A stretch of DNA of 64,000 nucleotides, taken from positions 16,718,001 to 16,782,000 of the forward strand of contig NC_054758.1 in assembly GCF_018143015.1 (NCBI RefSeq), read 5' to 3'. Below are positions 22,201-32,064 of this stretch, in pieces; positions within the stretch are counted from its first letter, which is position 1, and each line of letters starts with the position of its first letter. The DNA comes from Lytechinus variegatus. Lineage: Eukaryota; Echinodermata; Echinoidea; Temnopleuroida; Toxopneustidae. The notes under the pieces were generated by a model. The model was not told the DNA's origin. It ran no database searches and saw nothing but the letters and a program-made list of their open reading frames with translations. The position numbers and the translations under genes were made by a program.

Positions 22201-25200
22201 CCTCAGAAAAATGTTGATTTAAATCAATAGAGAAAAATCAGACAAGCACAATAATGAAAATTTCATCATAATCGGATGTAAAATAAGAAAGTTTTGACAT
22301 TTCAAAGTTTTGCTTATTTTCAACAAAATAGTATTATGAATGAGCCAGTTACATCCAAATGAGAGAGTCGATGGCGTCACTATTTCTTTTGTGTTTTTTT
22401 TTGTTTGAATTATACAATATTTCAATTTTTACGAATTTGAAGATTAGGACTTCATTGCCTGAAGCACAAAATAATGGAATTTCATGTGTTCAGGGAGGAA
22501 TGAAACTTCATTTCACATGACAATGACGAGAAAATAAAAATATTTCATATAATTAAATACAAGAGAAATAGTGAGTGATGTCATTGTCAGGAAAATGCTT
22601 GGACACAAACAGAGTACAGAGTCGAGGAGGTTTAAGTTTAGACTCCGTTTATTATCAGGGTACTCATGATGCAATTAATGAAATCATAGTTACTTAAATT
22701 GGATGTCAATCAGAATATAATTAAATGTTACAAATATATAACCAGGAAATTATGTTCAGTAACCAGTCTTGCATAAATCAAATCGTTTAAATGAAATTGT
22801 GTGTGACTTCTATGGAAGCTGGCTTAGAGTTCAAGGTCCGGAGATTTTGAGGTAAATGTTCCTTGCTTTAGGCAAAGCAAGTAGTGCGGACATGTAATGG
22901 CCAGATGGTACTGTTCTTACTTTCCTTTTGAAGATTAACGAGTTGCAAATGGGTACAGCACGAAGATTCCATAACAGTTCCCCACCACACAGAGGCTTGA
23001 CGCCATCATCTCTCACTCAGTATTGCGAGATTCACGAAGTTATAAATTCATCACACAGGAGGGGGAAGTTCTGTCACACGCTGTCCAACCCTTCAGTTGG
23101 CTTTATACTCTGTCCTAGTCCCCAAAGGGAGGAGCCACCTGTAATTACAATCCAAACTTCCATAGATAGCGATATGCAAATAATACCTTACCTCTATATA
23201 ATACAATTGTAACGGTTTATTTCTGTTTGACACCCACAATTACTTTAGATCAAATAACAATAAAATCACAAGCAAATCATCATTTAGAAATATCTATGTG
23301 AAAAAGATTAAGGTAAATACTTGTTTTACTGAATGAAATGTTAACTAATTTACATGCAATAACGAGACCACTATAAATAAGGATTAATCCTGAGCGGCAA
23401 TTATTAATCAATCATCGATCTATCTTCACACATTATACCTGATACAACTCCAGTCTTTATACTAAAACATTCTTAAAATTCAATATCAAATTCGTCAGAG
23501 AATAACACATCATAGTATATCAGTGTGAAAACAAGACAATTTATAACTTACAATTCAGCTTTGGTAGTGCTTGGCTTCAAAATAAATTCAGTAACATGGC
23601 TGATAAGGAATGGACATGCTAGAAGTCTTTCCTCTATGACCACCTAAATGGCTTCCTCAATTAGCAGTGAGACAAACTGAGAAACCCCTCACATACAACC
23701 CATTCACTTGTACACACTCATTCAAATCCGCTCAACCATCCTAGAGTCACTCTCACTACCACTCACACTCCTGCTCTAGCAACTTATTTGCATTACAAAG
23801 AAAAGCGAATTGCAGCTCCTGTATATCTGAAATGAAGGAAAAGTATTTGGTTATAAAAGGGTAGTTTTCTGACAGTCATCAACTCTCTCATTTGGATGTA
23901 ACTGGCTCGTTCATATAACTATTTTGTTGAAAATAAGCAAAACTTAAAAATGCCATAACTTTCCTCTTTTACATCCAATTTTGATGAAATTTTCAGTGTT
24001 ATGCTTGTTGGATTTTTCTCTTTTTTTATTCAAATCAAGTTTTTGTTGGGGTGGACTTGTCCTTTAAAGGTAAATGCCAGTTGTGGTAAAAATGAGTTCG
24101 TACAGAATCCACTGAAATGACCACCAAAGTGTCTGTTTGTATAAATAAAAAAATATGTGCCGAAGGATTCTTGAAGAAGTTGTGTAATTGCTGAGAAATT
24201 AGCAAATAAGCACAGGATTCGGGTCAAGCGTCGGGCCGACATTCAATGCAATAATAATACAGTGTCCCACGTGTGCTTATCTGTGTTGATCTTTTTTCAG
24301 CGTAGATTTCAAGATTTCACAAAGTTCAGTTTATGTAACTGTACCAGATCTAGATCCTTGATGATATACTGACAATTAAGCCTGGTTTTACAGACTTTCA
24401 TATGAAATCAGTGTTCACTGCAACTACCGACATTTTTCTTTAAATATTTTTTTACTTAGGGGGTGTTGCCAGAAAATATTTGCAATCAATCACAAATATT
24501 CAATTGAATTTTACAATTGACTGATTGCTTTTAACTTTAGCATATCAAATTACACTCCTTGTTCCATGGAGCAGATTTGCAATCAATCGCAAATTTGCAA
24601 TTAATTGCATGGCATATGCTTGATTTCGGGAATGAAAATAGACTTGCAATTGATCGCAAGTTTATCGCAAAACATTCGCCATCAAGAAAACATTCAATTG
24701 CAGTTTTACAATTGATTAATCACTTTCAACTATAGCAAATCAAATTGCACTCCTTGTTTCATGGAGCAGATTAGTAATTAATCGCAAATTTGCAATTAAT
24801 TGCATGGCATATGCTTGATTTCGGAAACGAAAATAAACTTGCATTTGATCGCAAGTTTCTTGCAACGTCCCATTAGAGTCGCACTTAAATGCCTACATGC
24901 ACATGATATGTAATGTGCAACTTGAAACCAATTTGGCCTTTGCTCCAAAATAAATGTTTACAATTATAAAACAAACAAAAAATTTATATTAGCATTCTTG
25001 GTTATTGTGAACCTTGAATAAAAAGTTTATTTTCATTTATATAAAAATAAGCAATTTATTATGAAATGGATCATCTAAATTTTGTTAGGTGTGTAGTGAT
25101 CTGCTGTACTTGTTTTTGCAGATATTCTGCATTTATTTGGAAGCGTCATGGTGTAGCAGTTCTGACTCTCGCCTTGTAATCAGATGGTTGTTTGTTCGAA

Positions 25201-28200
25201 TCCCACTATGGCCTAGCGCCCTTTGGCAAGGCTTTAATTCACACTTTGCCATTCTCCACCCAGGTGTTAAATGGGTACCCGTAATGATGTGAAAGCCTAT
25301 ATGTAGTATGCCTAGCAATTGAGTCTTGGAACTCTTGTTGGAATGCTCCCCAGGGAGTGGAGAAGGTGCATACATTGTATGCGGGCATGCAAGGATCCGA
25401 TGACCGGGGTAATAATATGTCTGTAATGCGCTTAGAGACGTCGTTCCGATGTATTAAGCGCTATATTACGAATATTATTATTTGTGAAATGTCTCCCTCC
25501 CTTTTTTCTTTTTCTAGGAGTGTGTGCCTGATGCAGTAAAGGCTTACAGAGAAGCCAGTAAGAAAGAATGCAATGTCGTCATTGATCCAGAGAACTTCTT
25601 GTCCCCTGAACTGTAAGTAATATTCCTATGAATTTGTACGATCCAACATTTTTATGTATGTCCATGCTTCAATTTCAGTTTGAGAGCGAAGTTGGCTCTG
25701 TCGGTAAAGGGTCTGCCTGTCGACCAAAGGTTGTGGGTTCAAGTCTGTCCTGGGTGGATGATTGAAACCTGCGCTGTGTGTAAATGTCTCTTCCCTGTTC
25801 CATAGATGCAGTCTATGTTACAGGGGAAAACGCTCAGTCCCTGGGATAGGATGTTAAATGGAGGCCCCATGTAAAGTAGAGTCACCACCACCTTTGCATG
25901 TTAAGAACCCACTGCACTATTTGTATAAGAGTAGGGGGGAAACCCTGGTGTAGTGGTTCATCTGCAGTCCCCAATCAGATATATCGGGGGAGAGACCTGC
26001 GGTTCACAGTGATCCAGTTTGCTTTTCACCTCCCAGGTACAGGTGATGCAAAATAATAATAATGTCAATTCTAGAATTGCCTTGCAAATTCAATTTCCCA
26101 CTGATGATTTCATTGACAGCTCAGGATAGCAAATATGAAAGAACACTTCTGATTGGTTCCTAGTCGGCACTGTGAACCAAATATGCATGAAACATTGATC
26201 TTGATTGGTCAATCGATTTTAGCGATTGATCGCTGATCTTTGTGTTACGGACCCCTAGGGCCTGTTTCATGGAGTTACAACTTTGGTAACATTACTATTA
26301 TTGTAGTTACCATCGAAACCTTGTCAGTGATTTGCTGCAAAGCCCTGTTACCATGGTACTTGTAGTTATAGATATGCAATTACAGTGAAACCTGTCGATG
26401 GTGACCATCCGAGGGAAACACAAAATGTGGCCTTTATAGACAGGTGGCTGCTATAGACAGGTTCCTATACACACAACCTTCCTTCATGGGAATCAGTTTT
26501 AGTGTTCACTATAGGCAGGTGGCCACGATAGACAGGTGGCCATAATACAGGTTTAACTGTACATGGTATTTTTTTTACTTAGTTTCAATCAATTATTGCA
26601 TGTTTTGTAAAATTTCAATTTGGATAACCTGAAAGACACCATGTTACATAAAATTAAAAGAAAGTATTTTGCACTAAGTTGTGAGAAGGATTAGGACATG
26701 CTGAAGTTGTAGTGTTGGACAAACTGTCATACGGCTGATAATAATGCAACAGACCAACAACATTCTCTCACAATAAAATAAAAGGGAATCCAACAACCCA
26801 AATAAAAACTTGTTTCTAGAGGAAGAAAAAGCAGACAAGTTGATAGGTGAAAGTTTGAACAATATCGGACAAACAATAAGAAAGTTATGAATTTTTAAAA
26901 GTTGTAAAAATTGGCAATCACTATATTCATGGAGATTTCAAATTGGCTGCAAATGTGATGTCATATTGATGTAAGGCAAGGACTACTCTTCCATGTACTC
27001 CAATACATGAAATGGCTAAAATGTCATTTTATTCAAAAGTTTTACTTCAAATTATGTTTTTCTTTCATAAGGACATAAAACAATATACTACCCGGGTTAA
27101 ATTTAGATTACTTCCCCAGGGGAATAGGTACTTATTAGAAAACCACAAATCCCTGATAATTAAGTACATGGACTATGGGTAAGTTGTCTTTGCCCCTTGT
27201 CATAATTGACTTACCCAGTTGCCAATTTGAAATCTACATAGTCTTAGGGATCTCAATTTTAAAACAGCAACAACTTTCTTATTGCTTGCTCGATTTCTTT
27301 CAAACTTTCACCATTCTGTCTTATTTACTTCTCTCCATTCTAATACATCATGTTATGACCAAGCCTGGATTCCACTTTAATTGCAAATCATTGACCATTT
27401 CTCTCTCTTTGTGGTGTAGGAGTGGTGGTGTAGAGCTATATACACCCAGCGGTACTATCAAAATTGAAAACACCCTTGAGAAGAGACTAGCGCTTACAAG
27501 TAATCAGGTAAGTTGACCCCATATTTAAAACAAAAAAAGGTCAAGTTTTGTAGATTTTCAAACATCCAAAAGACTTTACTACAGTTACCGATAAAAAATG
27601 TTATTTGAAATTTGTGTAGGTAATCTACGTTGTTTTGGGAAAGAAAGGTATATAACATAATTATTGTTATATGAATGTATTGAGCAGTGAATTAATGTTA
27701 CCCTCAAGTGGGCCTATATCACAATACTACACTGCTGAGAATGTTGCATTATGGATCATGAACCTGGCAAAATATGAGGACTTGAGGTGGGGCTATTAAG
27801 GATGCTGGTTCAGTTGCTCCTTTAAATACACTCCTATATGCAATTGTATATTTGTATTTGTGTGGGCATCGTGGACTAGTGGTTAAGACTCTCGTCTTTC
27901 AATCTGTGGGACGTGGGTTCGATTCCCAGCCATGGCATGTTTACCTTCAGCAAGAAATTTAGCCACATTGTGCTGCACTCAACCCAGGTGAGGTAAATGG
28001 GTACGGACAGGAAGTAATTCCTCAAAAAGGCTGTGAGCACCGGACTTGGTAGACCAGCTTAGCTGGGTTAATATAGGAGCATCTTGAGCACCTAACAAGG
28101 TGGATATGTACGCTATATAAATCCTATATCATTTATGATATTTCTGGCTCAGGTATTATATGATGTCTATTTATTTTTGTTATCATTACAGATGCTCCCC

Positions 28201-28254
28201 GAGATAAGGAACAAACTCTTTGGTGCAAACAGCAACAGAAAATTCTTAGATTAA
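10230..28254 (+). CDS. V-type proton ATPase subunit E (complete, 7 coding exons)
   Basis: Subunit E belongs to the peripheral stalk of the V1 sector, where it pairs with subunit G and links V1 to Vo in endolysosomal and plasma-membrane proton pumps. Coding exons: 10,230-10,262; 14,437-14,502; 19,966-20,075; 21,865-22,090; 25,518-25,612; 27,420-27,507; 28,192-28,254. All introns are GT-AG. The lengths sum to 681 nt, giving 226 aa, the same as human ATP6V1E1. The N-terminus is [11 protein letters not shown]. Residues about 12-110 are the long charged helix ([48 protein letters not shown]). The globular C-terminal part has [30 protein letters not shown] and NTLEKRLAL, and ends [11 protein letters not shown] as in the family. 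Exon 1 holds only 11 codons and is followed by a 4.2-kb intron full of transposons. It is divergent from NUP37 and convergent with the glutamate carrier. Confidence 0.97.
10726..12930. mobile_element. hAT-like element inserted in the Mutator-like element
   Basis: The ends CAAGGCTCCACATTA and TAATGTCGAGCCTTG are inverted with one mismatch. The element is flanked by 8-bp near-duplicates CCTAATGC (10,718-10,725) and CCTAAGGC (12,931-12,938). The uninterrupted site survives in the opposite arm of the host palindrome near 13,419-13,445. Both subterminal regions repeat GGTGGCCC/GGGCCACC words. No transposase frame was recognised, so it is probably a deleted copy. The boundary is uncertain by one base because the TSD and the ends share a C/G. 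Confidence 0.75.
10801..11370 (+). mobile_element. 5'-truncated non-LTR retrotransposon (LINE) tail
   Basis: A reading frame ending at the TAA at 11,196-11,198 carries the C-terminal zinc-knuckle-like region of a LINE ORF2: [12 protein letters not shown], then C-x2-C (PTCRLC), then FIARC. Other LINEs usually have His before that last Cys; here the position is Arg. About 170 bp of 3' UTR and a GAAGAAGAAGAAG tail follow. A 6-bp repeat GGTGGC flanks it (10,795-10,800 and 11,370-11,375), but it is short and could be chance. The clade is not assignable by eye. It lies inside the hAT-like element. Confidence 0.75.
12931..13430. repeat. Inner palindrome of the Mutator-like element
   Basis: Two arms of about 230 bp face each other across an AT-rich loop of about 30-60 bp (13,140-13,205). 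Each arm contains an ETS-type word (CCGGAAGT at 13,277-13,284, ACTTCCGG at 13,082-13,089). The right arm also contains a consensus splice donor AG|GTAAGA at 13,370-13,377. Arm divergence is low, with a few transitions, several at CpG. Confidence 0.85.
14127..14395 (+). mobile_element. tRNA-derived SINE (family A), 5'-truncated
   Basis: It begins within the tRNA-like head (ATCCCAGCCATGGCG) and lacks the A box. The body matches the copies at 3.4 and 27.9 kb (CTGCACTCAACCCAGGTGAG, then GGGTAATAATAGCAGGGC). It ends about 40 bp upstream of ATP6V1E coding exon 2 (14,437), so it sits next to the acceptor region. Confidence 0.7.
14796..15830. mobile_element. Hairpin-ended element, 'GGGCCCGTTTCTCAACAC' ends
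   Basis: About 1 kb in ATP6V1E intron 2. The left end GGGGCCCGTTTCTCAACAC is the complement of the right end GTGTTGAGAAACGGGCCCC, and the inverted arms extend about 50 bp. The interior is AT-rich with no convincing ORF. The outer GGGGCCCGTT motif is shared with several other hairpin families in this window. Confidence 0.7.
16208..16710. mobile_element. Hairpin MITE, 'AAGGGGAAGTTCACCCT' family
   Basis: The left end AAGGGGAAGTTCACCCTGAC and right end AGGGTGAACTTCCCCTTTAA form arms of about 150 bp. These include matching TTTGTGACGTCATA and TGACGTCACAAATC blocks. It has no ORF and lies in ATP6V1E intron 2. It resembles the GGACAAGTCCACC elements in size and architecture but not in end sequence. 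Confidence 0.75.
16885..17090. repeat. Compound microsatellite
   Basis: Adjacent (CTA)n, (TAA)n and (AAAT)n runs in ATP6V1E intron 2. They are read as Ser/Ile/Tyr-rich frames but are not coding. Confidence 0.9.
17250..17440. repeat. (CT)n-rich tract
   Basis: A plus-strand CT dinucleotide tract with interruptions; the longest near-pure stretch is at about 17,360-17,395. Confidence 0.85.
18660..19260. repeat. Degenerate satellite inside the foldback element
   Basis: About four diverged units of roughly 110-130 bp. They share a GCGCGAA..GCGAGC-type box (near 18,692, 18,802, 19,070 and 19,182) and, in the last two, the phrase CCAACCTGAAAACTGGACAT. A small hairpin element (18,848-18,998) interrupts the array. 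Confidence 0.65.
18848..18998. mobile_element. Small hairpin MITE, 'GGCCGTTGCATAAAC' ends
   Basis: The left arm CTTTTTACCTGAGAAAACT and right arm GTTTTCTCAGGTAAAAAGTT are complementary. The whole is about 150 bp inside the foldback element's satellite, which makes a second level of nesting. Confidence 0.7.
20743..21043. mobile_element. Hairpin MITE, 'TATTCTGAAGTC' family, copy 1
   Basis: The left end GTATTCTGAAGTCGGATTTA and right end ACCTGACTTCAGAATATGGG are inverted. The arms include CTTAAAGTTGTGGTTTA and its complement. It lies in ATP6V1E intron 3. A second copy is at 44,992-45,287. Confidence 0.75.
21361..21440. repeat. Short (ATGA)n/(GGTG)n tetranucleotide repeat
   Basis: A compound of ATGA and GGATGGAT/GGTG units in ATP6V1E intron 3, of the usual microsatellite kind. 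Confidence 0.75.
21639..21787. mobile_element. Hairpin MITE, 'CCCGTTGCAGAAAGAGTTG' family, copy 1
   Basis: It starts GGGGCCCGTTGCAGAAAG and ends CTTTCTGCAACAGGCCCC. The arms contain GATCAAACGCAACTC and its complement. It ends about 77 bp before ATP6V1E exon 4 (21,865). A second copy is at 33,404-33,553. Confidence 0.75.
22184..24067. mobile_element. 'GGACAAGTCCACC' hairpin element interrupted by a solo LTR
   Basis: The left arm (22,184-22,584) starts TTAAAGGTCAAGTCCACCTC. The right arm (23,880-24,067) ends GGGTGGACTTGTCCTTTAA. The two halves join cleanly once the LTR and one copy of its target duplication are disregarded. Without that insertion the element would be about 590 bp, close to the 3,723-4,319 copy. 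It lies in ATP6V1E intron 4. Confidence 0.75.
22585..23874 (-). mobile_element. Solo LTR of a retrotransposon (fossil)
   Basis: It begins TGTCAG and ends CTGACA, the inverted TG...CA ends typical of LTRs. It is flanked by a perfect 5-bp target duplication GTCAT (22,580-22,584 and 23,875-23,879). Length is 1,290 bp. On the minus strand a TATAAAG box lies near 23,100 and an AATAAA signal at about 22,648-22,653, in the order expected for U3-R-U5, so the element was inserted in minus orientation. There is no internal coding region. The family is not assignable without comparison; a Ty3-like or BEL-like source is possible. The intact target duplication suggests it is not very old. Confidence 0.7.
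24063..24446. mobile_element. About 390-bp MITE, 'AAATACCAGTTGTGG' family, copy 1
   Basis: It starts TTTAAAGGTAAATGCCAGTT and ends near TTTTTCTTTAAAT, abutting the preceding hairpin element. The body includes GTACCAGATCTAGATCCTTG. Copies occur at 47,316-47,709 (same orientation) and 60,440-60,842 (opposite orientation). Confidence 0.75.
24478..24865. repeat. Tandem duplication, about 187-bp unit, two copies
   Basis: Both copies contain AAATTTGCAATTAATTGCATGG, TATGCTTGATTTCGG and a final TTGATCGCAAGTTT. Each is rich in GCAATTGATCGC-type words and is itself partly palindromic. Related words recur at 29,160-29,500. Confidence 0.7.
25138..25482 (+). mobile_element. tRNA-derived SINE (family B)
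   Basis: The tRNA-like head has AGCGTCATGGTGTAGCAGTT and a B box TTGTTCGAATCCC at about 25,193-25,205. The body ends with GCGCTTAGAGACGTCG and AAGCGCTATATTACG, followed by ATTATTATT. It lies in ATP6V1E intron 4, ending about 35 bp before exon 5 (25,518). A 3' fragment of the same family is at 41,090-41,225. Confidence 0.75.
25685..26064 (+). mobile_element. tRNA-derived SINE (family C)
   Basis: The head GTTGGCTCTGTCGGTAAAGG resembles an A box, and GTGGGTTCAAGTC resembles a B box. The body has ATAGATGCAGTCTATGTTAC, and the tail is AAAATAATAATAATG. It lies about 70 bp downstream of ATP6V1E exon 5. Confidence 0.7.
26393..26559. mobile_element. MITE with TA target duplication (pogo/Tc1-mariner type)
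   Basis: The ends CAGTGAAACCTGTC and ACAGGTTTAACTG are inverted with mismatches and are flanked by TA (26,391-26,392 and 26,560-26,561). The interior repeats TATAGACAGGTGGC words. TA duplications and short CAGT-type ends fit the Tc1/mariner-pogo group; there is no ORF. It lies in ATP6V1E intron 5. Confidence 0.7.
27864..28135 (+). mobile_element. tRNA-derived SINE (family A), best-preserved head
   Basis: The A box region is GGACTAGTGGTTAAGAC. The B box GGTTCGATTCCC near 27,916 matches the canonical GGTTCGANTCC. The body and tail match the 3.4 and 30.4 kb copies. It ends about 55 bp before the last ATP6V1E exon (28,192). Confidence 0.8.
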
Positions 28255-28376
28255 ATCTTCGAATCATCCTTCAAGTATATTATATTGCTATCAGTTCAGA
28301 AATTATATTATACGATAATCTATTCTTGTCTGTCTGTAAGTGTAGTTAGTAGGTTTAATGTCATAAACTTCTTAGC

Positions 28377-28568
28377 CCAGGGGGGGTGTTTCACAAAGAT
28401 TTAAGTATGACTTAGGTCGCACTTAAATGTCGACGCGTACATGACGTGCGTTGCGCAATTTTATTGATCAGTACGCAGTAGTGCGCGTCCTCTTGGCATG
28501 ATCTGACCAATGCTGTCATGCCTTTTATACTGCGCGCAAGTACTTAAATCTTTGTGAAACACCCCCCA
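28377..28568. mobile_element. Hairpin MITE, 'GTGTTTCACAAAGATTTAAG' family, probably in ATP6V1E 3' UTR
   Basis: The left end GGGGGGTGTTTCACAAAG and right end CTTTGTGAAACACCCCCC are perfect complements. The arms continue with AGTACTTAAATC-type words. It starts 123 bp after the ATP6V1E stop codon and lies upstream of the first good AATAAA, so the mature mRNA would carry the hairpin if that signal is used. Confidence 0.7.
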
Positions 28569-28675
28569 GATTTACAAAGGAGGTCAAAATTCCATCCTGG
28601 TTTAGACTCCAACTAGGGTATTAAACATGTCTGCCCTGAATGTGTTCCATGTATATTTCTAGTGCACCCATGGGT

Positions 28676-28681
28676 AATAAA
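28676..28681 (+). promoter_or_regulatory. Candidate polyadenylation signal of ATP6V1E
   Basis: An AATAAA 422 bp downstream of the stop codon, in CCATGGGTAATAAATGTG, is the first canonical hexamer noted after the stop. Cleavage position and any later sites cannot be judged by eye. Confidence 0.4.
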
Positions 28682-28689
28682 TGTGTATT

Positions 28690-30350
28690 CATGTTTGTTT
28701 GGTTGCACGACATACTCCTGCGACATTAGCTCCTGTCTTATAATCTCAGAAGGCATAGGGTTAGAGTTAAGCTTGTAATAAGAGTTTTTGGTTCAGAATA
28801 GTGAAAAGATAAGGATTAGGGTTTATTTAGTTTTTGGAGGTTGGGTTTTATATGTTTGGCTTAACGTGTATATTTTCCATCAGAGTAATTGTCGCCGGAG
28901 CAAATGTCATGGAACCGTTCATTTCGATACTCTAGAAGTACCTACATGTAGGAAGGGCTTGGAACCCCATCTATTGTCCAGACATCTCTTATGAATTTGG
29001 GCTGTTATGTTGATGTTGGTCATGTTTTGAGTAGTAGTACCAAGTACTTTAACATGTTCAGTTTGTCTCATGTATGAGTTGGTTTTGGATATGGGTCAGT
29101 TTGCAAAGCGAACAGTTCAAGGCCACGTAATGCAGAGCATAGCAATGGATCAGACAGTTGCTTTGCACAAGTGATTGCATTAATGATTATGTGCAGTCAA
29201 TCACAATATATCATCCATATCATTCACTGAGCTTTATGATGTAGTCCAGGGTCTTGCAAAGAGTAACGATTGATCCAATCAATCGTAACTCTAAGGAAAT
29301 CCATCAGCGTCATAATTTCTTCTACAGGAAATGTACAAAATGCCCTTTGTAAACAAAGGAGAACACACCAAACTGTCAAGAAATCAATGAATTTATGGAC
29401 ATACATTCATATCTAGACAAAATTTTGACGAAACATGCATTTTATGTGTTGACTTTGCTGGCTTTCCATAGTTGCAATTGATCGGATCAATCGCAAGTCC
29501 TTGTATAAAGACAGATGGCTTTCAACTGTCATATTATTACACCTTTTGTCCCTATGTGGAAAGTCGGTTTCAATTAAGATGGATTTCTCGTTAAAGGTTT
29601 TATTAATGCTTTGACACCTACATGGCAGTTCAGCTATAGCCAGGGTAATAATATAACACCATGTATTGAACGTAGTCTATGCCAACTCTATGCAATAATT
29701 ATTGGAGCATTCATAAATAACCCAAGCTTTATGTTCCACACTTGTTCTTAGACCCTGATCAATTCAAGTCGTAGGTAGTTGATGGCGAAGGTAGAAAGTG
29801 AATGAATCATGAAAAACCAGTGGATGGCTTGCCATAGTTGTGTTCTAGTCGTCATCTCTGTGAAAGCACCCCCCCCCCCCAAAAAAAAAAAATGGTAAAG
29901 CCCAGAATGTTAACATTGTATCACATTGTGTATATTGACTGTGTCAGTATTGGTATCCAAGGTACGGTATTAAATAGAATTATATTATGTATAAGAAATT
30001 GCAATAATAGTACTCTGTGTTTTAAATAGTGAATTTTGTACAAATTTGAACATCGTACATAAGAATCTAAATTTTGAGTTGTAACGTTATTCAACAGCTT
30101 TAGAAGAGCTACATGTAAGTGCATTGTGACTGTAATATTTACCTTATAAAATGTAAGAAATAAGTCTGATTTTGGAAAGACTGCAGATTGCCCGTGGAGC
30201 AATCACCATGTTTATCTTCAGATATTTTCTAATGACTCCACAGCATCTGTTTGTAGTCCCACCACATCTGACATGTCACTTTATATTTAGTTGACAGCAA
30301 AGACATTTATAGCTGAAGTCTCTGCCTAGATAATGGCCTTCATTATACAA
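28690..30350. other. Intergenic or extended 3' UTR DNA
   Basis: No protein-coding exon was recognised. It contains words related to the 24.5-kb duplication (GCAATTGATCGGATCAATCG near 29,470), a 3' SINE fragment near 29,620-29,660, and a poly-C/poly-A run near 29,870. Confidence 0.5.
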
Positions 30351-30352
30351 GG

Positions 30353-30660
30353 TGGAGCGTCGTGGCCCAGTGGATTAGTCTCTGGACTTTGAAACAGTGT
30401 CGTGGATTCAAATCCCAGCCATGGCGTAGTTTCCTTCAAGTGACTCATCCACATTGTGCTGCACTCAACCCAGGTGAAGTGAACAGGTACCTGGCAGGAA
30501 TTTATCCCATGAAATGCGTGTGCACTGTAATCTGAGTAATTACGGCTGCCAAGCTACAGCTGGGGTAATAATATCCAAGTCCTTTGCAAGTGCATAGAGA
30601 CGTTATTCATAATGTGATATGCTATACAAGAACTGTCTGTTATTATTATTAATGTAGTAT
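30353..30660 (+). mobile_element. tRNA-derived SINE (family A)
   Basis: The head GTGGCCCAGTGGATTAGTCT is followed by a B-box-like GGATTCAAATCCC. The body CTGCACTCAACCCAGGTGAA leads to a tail ending TTATTATTATTAATG. It is the same family as at 3.4, 14.1 and 27.9 kb. Confidence 0.75.
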
Positions 30661-32064
30661 ATGCTTTGATAGGATAATTCATCACAGTATTATAACAATA
30701 CAAAGCATCATAACAAAGGTTTTTGAAAAATAAACAAATGATTTATTTTTTACAAATCTGCATTATGTTTTGTCTGAGTGGCTTCAGACTTTTTTAGGAT
30801 CTGCATTTTGTTTATGAATGCGAGTCAATGCTTTCTTCCCCGGTTATGTTACTGTACCATAAAGTATGTACACTTTATACATAATAGGTAAAGCTGTAAT
30901 CTCCTGGATATTGGATGTGTGAGGTTGATTATTGCATTTTACATAGACAATGGTACATGATTGTGCCAAAAAAATTATTCTGTGGATGCAATTATTTTTT
31001 CTTGTAAAGGTTATTGATAAATTATGGTGTTCAAATTGGTACAAGTTACATTCCTCATTAAATATATATATATATATTATCTGATTTGTATTATATGATT
31101 ATCAGTGTGTGTCTCTTATAGTTAATTTAAGTACCACTCCCTTTTTTTTCCTCATATAGATGTACTATCAGTTTGTCTTTGAAAAGATCTCAAAACACTC
31201 CTTTTCCCTCTTGCAATTCACAGGGGAAAATTAATGATTTGTAATATCTGGGGCCACTTTTTCACCTCACCAGTCAAAGTTTTCTATATTGTATTATGCT
31301 CAACTTTGGACCCTATGAGAATTTCAGGGGTTCTTTTATACTAGTTCTCCATGGTTTTTAGGGGGTGAATTCAACAGAAGCCCCAGTGTACCCCCCCCCC
31401 CTTCCCCTCTCTATATACAGTGCATCCGGAAAAAAATGAAGCCAGTATTCCCATGACTTTTTACTTCAAAGGCAAATGAATTATGATATTTCATATACAT
31501 AATCATATGATTCAATTATTTCTCAATATTCAGATGCTTAATATGAGACAAACACTTTTCATGCATTAATGAGCAAGACGAGTTGGAATTTTAATGTCGA
31601 AACCGAGTTTCGCAGAAAAATTGGACAAGATTGGTTCATGATACGACGGTGCTTATTCAACGATTGGCTCATTAGCATTTCTTGTGTATTCTTTGTTAAG
31701 ATTCTCTCACTGATCCCTGAAATGAGAACGGATTCGGATTCACAAGTGAGTTTCTGCGCAAATCGTTTCTAATATGCCTCAATATTTATCGTCTGTAATC
31801 TGTCATGCGTGACCAATTTGCAAAATTGTTGGTTTTAATTAGAGATAAGATTCCACTCTTGCCATGAGTATCAAGTTTATAGTCAAGACATTAATTAATT
31901 GGAAAATATATTTCTGAAAATGGGTTTCTTTTTGTGGGATGCACTATATATCTTTTTTGTATGTGGATGGGATGCAGTTCCCAATGTAACGTGTGTCCCA
32001 TTTTCTCATAAAATACATTTTGGTCCCCTTGCCTCTTTTTCTTTCTCCGGCCCTCTGTCTAATT

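Noticed and set aside
22585-23874. Alternative reading as a DNA transposon with TGTCAG/CTGACA ends
   Set aside because: The inverted match is only about six bases, the duplication is 5 bp, and ordered TATA and AATAAA signals on one strand fit a solo LTR better. The alternative is not fully excluded.
27864-27940. Possible functional tRNA gene
   Set aside because: A and B boxes are good, but the acceptor stem does not close, and the sequence runs into a body shared with three other copies, so it is a SINE head.
31419-31447. Possible Tc1-like end (ACAGTGCATCCGGAAA)
   Set aside because: Only one end of about 16 bp resembles the family; no matching inverted end or TA-bounded body was found.
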